From positions 1,227,173-1,291,172 of the forward strand of contig JAQGDQ010000007.1 of the NCBI GenBank assembly GCA_030141605.1: 64,000 nucleotides of DNA, read 5' to 3'. Numbering within the stretch: the first letter of the stretch is position 1; each line of letters begins with the position of its first letter. A program made the position numbers and the translations under genes. The notes beneath the pieces were generated by a model. The model saw nothing but the letters and a program-made list of their open reading frames with translations, had not been told where the DNA came from and searched no databases. Of this stretch, positions 59,907 through 64,000 are shown piece by piece. This stretch comes from Tubiluchus corallicola. Taxonomy: Eukaryota > Priapulida > Priapulimorpha > Priapulimorphida > Tubiluchidae.

Positions 59907-61127
59907 GTAGGTATAAAGTGATGTTATCATGGCATTAAGAATTCCGGCAAAGTTTTATCATTCGATGAGTTCATTTATGAAGCCTCTTTAAATATTAGAA
60001 CTTCCGAATTTTAAACGTGTAATAATTACTTAGTAATATGTTGCTGTAGCTGTACTGTACTAGTTAGCAGCATTCTGTACACCAGGCTTGTATCATGCCA
60101 GGATAATAGAATGGCCTGCTCTACATTTATTTTATTATAGTTGGCCATAAAAATATCTAAGCAGTTTACAATTACAATACTTTGTGTGTATGTAAGTGTA
60201 AGTTCTTTTTCTGGGTACAAGGTACCCAAGTGAGCAATGTGGAGTTTAATTTTGAATAATTTGGAAACTTTGCAACCTGTTTTGCATGCTAAACAAGAAA
60301 AATTCCTGTTGTCTGTCTTGGCACACATATAAGACAATTATTCTCGAACAAGGAACCATTGTTCGTTAACGTTGGCGAGTGCTTGTTTTGCCCTTCGGCA
60401 ATAACTTTCTACCACTTCATGGACAGCAAAAACTTAGCCAAGCATCTGAGAAAAACATAATTTTAACTACAGAAATTTTTTAATGTTCGTTTGGGGAACA
60501 CATATGACAGTATGTTGCTCATATTATGTAGCATGCAGCAGTTAACATACTTAGCATGTAATAGTACATAAATACCCAAAGCAATAATTATACACCAATG
60601 AAATGAAACAAAATTATTTAACAAAAAGGCCAAGATAAGGAAAAATCAAAAATGCTCTACGTGAGCTGTTTTGGCTTTTAAAAATAACTCCTTCAACTAA
60701 TATGCTGCTGCTTTTGGGTGCAAAGGTTTCAGTTATAAATCTATAATCTAACAGTACAAGCTAAGAAATAAACAAAAAAGTGAAGAAAAAACATTTCGTA
60801 AAATGACAAAATCGCGGTTCGCAAACAAACAGTTATTTTGAATTGTTTATATTTTAAAAGAAAAATTATGTATACAGCTATTAATTGTCTATCATCATAC
60901 CTGGGGTCGTTTAATTGTGTATGTACTGTACACATTGCCCAGCTTAAAATGTTTGATTGGTTGACATTTGCCGTCACCCATAAGTAGGATGTAAGTCACG
61001 AACTATCAGGAAGATAGCTATCATTAATCCTGTGAATGTTTTTAGTTTTGTTTCATGCCTCGCCAGCTACGGGCCCTTATTACTTGAAATAATCTGTAAT
61101 GAACAGTTTTTTGTAATCTGAAGCTAG
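59907..61127. other. First intron of the PHLPP-like gene, unique AT-rich part
   Basis: No further PHLPP exon (PH domain) or other gene was recognised between the first exon and the retroelement. Confidence 0.55.
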
Positions 61128-64000
61128 TGTCGCAATAAGCACCCTGATTTCCTACTGATCTCACTTGACTGTTCTGTAAAACAATTACTCAAACCAATTG
61201 GTGAAATAAAAGACACACAAAACGCTATATAAGAAGATGTGATTGAAATTAGGAAAAAACAAAATGATTTAGGCAGAAAATACTCAAACATTAAGAAACA
61301 GAAAAAAGCACTGACCGAGCAAGTTAGAAAACTCTCAGGACTTACATTAGAGATATTAGAAAAAGAAAAATGTGCCAAAAATATCGTAGTTTTTGGGCTA
61401 GCTGAACCCGAAGCGGATGGTGACCAAAGTGATATAGGGAATGTAATCACATCATTGATGACATCAAAGCGAGCGTACAGACCACGCCCTGTACTAGTAC
61501 AGCTGTATTCAAGCAGTGAGGCAACAAGCACTGTTCGGGGCAAAGAGACTGAAAGATGCGAGTGCGCAGTACAGACGTGTCTTTATCAGTCCAAATACAA
61601 GCCCCACAGTGCAGAAGGAGCATCAAAGCCTATTGAAGGTGTTAAAAGATGAGAAAAGCAAAGTTGAAAATGAACTTGAGAATTGACTGGAAAAATAAAT
61701 GTGTTCAATGAAACAACGAAACAATAATATTTTCTATACTCAGGTTTTTTTAATAACAGGGTAGATGCGCACAATAACAATGCTAAGCTACTGTCATGGA
61801 ACATACACTCAGTGACTGATAAATGTGAGAACATGTTCGATAAAGTTATCACCTTGTTTTGCTTGCATGATATCATTTGTTTGCAAGAAATTAGCACTTA
61901 TTGTTTTACTATCCCCAGTTTTAATGTACTAATACGTAGCAAATATAGCAACAAACGTACTATTAAAGGTGGTATTTTTGTATATCTTAGGCAATAATAT
62001 TTCTGATTATGTAATATTTGTAGATGATTCAACCCCTTGTCAAATGTGGTTAAGACTGCAATAGCCTGGCTAACATTCTTATTTGCTTCTGCTATGTTAC
62101 AAGGCACAACTATTGAAGCACAAGAGAATAATGAGAAGTACTTTATAATTGGTGATCTAAATGTAAGATGTGGTCAATGTAGAAATATACTGACAGAAGG
62201 GAACCAATGGAGGTATGCACATAATCCTGATATAAGAAGGAACACAACAGGCACGCGACTTTTGCAACTATGTAGGGATAATCACTTGATCCCCCTTAAT
62301 CATTTAGTAACATGTAACAGCTATGGTGATGGTTTGACGTTTAGGAAGCGCCAGAATTGGATATCCCAGCTAGACTTCCAATTGATGGAGTAACTTCCAT
62401 TGTCTTATGTTGAACTTGTGATGATAAACTTCGAAGTTTTTGTGCTCGGCAGGATATCGACTTATCACAATATGAGTCTGTCATATATCCAACAAGATGG
62501 GATATCGACGACCTATGTCAGAATGCCAAAGACATCAAATATGATTCTGCAACCAAATGTAGAATACAAAACGATACTTCAAGTAGACGAGCAGCAAACG
62601 CGAGATGCATTAATTTATTAAAATCTGGTAATATGAAGGCAATATGATGTGCTGTGGATGATGACCTATTCACACCAGATGAAGTCAATAATACTATCAT
62701 TAGTCTAAAACCCAACAAGTCGCCAGGCTGTGATAGTGGTAATGATATTATTGATCAAGTGTGTATCTGCACTATGGATTACGTTTATGACTGCATGTTT
62801 TAATACGGTACTTTCATCAGTTTACTACCCTAATAATTGGACTAAAACAAAGTTGGTAGTCTTGCAGAAAGGCAGTCGTCATGACTGCAATAACTACCAT
62901 GGTATCTCGATTTTGGACTTATGTCCATAGATATTTGACGGACTGATTAATACTCTCTTACAGCTCTGGTGGCAGCCTGGCCCAGAACAGGCTGGTGGAG
63001 AAAAAGAAAGAGGCTGTTTAGAACAAGCAGTTACGTTGCGCTTACTAACAGATTCAGCAAAAATAATACGATGCAAATTGTACATTGTATTCATCGATTT
63101 TGCTAAGGTGTATGGCATCGTATCAATGCACAAACTCATTCAAGAATTAGTGAAATTAGGATGTCGTCAAACAATAACACGTAAATCCAGGCCATGTACA
63201 TGAAAACTATGCAGCGCGTTAGGCTCTAGCTTGGTTACTAGTAAAATAGGTGTAAGACAGGCTGCGTCCTCGCGCAGCATGTTCGTGTTCACGTTATTCA
63301 TCAATCCTTTGATAAAAAGATTGGCTATAGTTCGGGATGACGATTTCTTGCCAAACAGACACGGTCTGTTAATGATGGTCAACTCTGTACTACTGCCTGT
63401 TCAAGAGAGCGCTGCATAGAAAAACCCACTATATTGAAGTCTTTTTGCGTTGAGCATGGTCTCGTAGTTAACGAGTTAAAGACGATGTTTCTTGTTATTA
63501 CATTGCAATGGTGAATAAAATGACCGCATGCCTATAATCGTTGAAAACTTACAAGCAAACTGGTGCTATAGCTACATCTACTTAGGCACAGTTTCTTTGT
63601 GCCGGCGGAAAATTGGCTCAGGCAATTGTGATTCAAAATAAGGAAAAACTTAACCACGAACTGAAATACGTAGCATTTGTCCGTAAGAACTTCTCCTGTC
63701 CAAGTATGGACTAAACAGACTTTGTTAAAAGCAGCTATATTATCTAGGCTTTTGTACAGCTGCGAGATATAGCTGTCCAATGATATAAGAAAATTGTCTT
63801 AATTGTGCACATCTGGAATTAAAAACTGCCTTGGAGTGCGCAAGGCAGTTCAAAATGACCTATCCCTTCTCGAGTTAGATATGCCATCGGCAGAGGCATA
63901 CATTAAGAGCCAGCACTACAGGTTTTTTACTAAGATGTTCAGTAATCCTGGTAAGCATCCTATATTAATGTATACGATAAATAAATGTCAGGCAATTTCT
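61128..64000 (+). mobile_element. Broken CR1/L2-like non-LTR retrotransposon (runs off window)
   Basis: Plus-strand fragments occur in the expected order. ORF1-like: a Lys/Glu-rich coiled coil followed by CAKNIVVFGLAEPEADGD (61239-61640). Endonuclease: LLSWNIHSVTDKCENMF and DIICLQE (about 61790-61890), then YFIIGDLNVRCGQ (about 62140). Reverse transcriptase: NKSPGCDSG, SRHDCNNYHGISIL, YIVFIDFAKVYGIVSM, GVRQAASSRSMFVF. Then a 3' part (LSLLELDMPSAEAYIKSQHY). Stops and frameshifts separate the blocks, so it is inactive. It lies in sense orientation within the PHLPP-like intron. The clade is a by-eye guess. Confidence 0.75.

Overview
This is nuclear DNA from an invertebrate animal. Genes are split into many short exons with GT/AG introns, the sequence is AT-rich, and introns and spacers are full of microsatellites, foldback elements and decayed transposons. 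A motile-cilium gene (EFHC1 type), a class B1 neuropeptide-type GPCR and a PHLPP-type gene suggest a bilaterian. I cannot fix the phylum from sequence alone. No prokaryotic, organellar or viral genome signature was seen.

Layout. (1) 109-5992, plus: the last nine exons of an SLC28-type concentrative nucleoside transporter, with its 5' end outside the window. (2) 5993-9594: intergenic, with a long (TG)n tract. (3) 9595-29081, minus: a twelve-exon class B1 (secretin family) GPCR, assembled exon by exon from the hormone-binding domain through all seven helices to the C-terminal tail. Its introns carry a 2.7 kb inverted-repeat transposon and a copy of a piece of the SLC28 gene. (4) 29082-32870: intergenic, with a perfect 135-bp inverted repeat. 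(5) 32871-45385, minus: a nine-exon gene of about 2063 codons with ankyrin repeats, a giant mostly disordered 1410-codon exon, a degenerate kinase domain and a KEN ribonuclease domain. This is the domain order of RNase L, the 2-5A-activated antiviral RNase of vertebrates. (6) 45386-47949: intergenic. (7) 47950-58911, minus: a fifteen-exon EFHC1 gene (three DM10 domains and an EF-hand-like tail). (8) 58912-59305: a 394-bp head-to-head promoter interval. (9) 59306 onward, plus: the first coding exon of a PHLPP-like gene, followed by an intron holding a broken non-LTR retrotransposon that runs off the window.

The genes do not form one pathway. The most notable locus is the RNase L-like gene. Its kinase catalytic loop reads HGG instead of HRD, and the position of the KEN catalytic histidine reads Tyr, so it may be a sensor or scaffold or an altered nuclease. 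The second theme is mobile DNA. There is a Tigger/pogo-like element with a transposase-tail remnant, two foldbacks, a hAT transposase fragment next to subterminal repeats that also bound a separate non-autonomous element, and a microsatellite-linked 77-bp segment present both at an SLC28 splice acceptor and 25 kb away.
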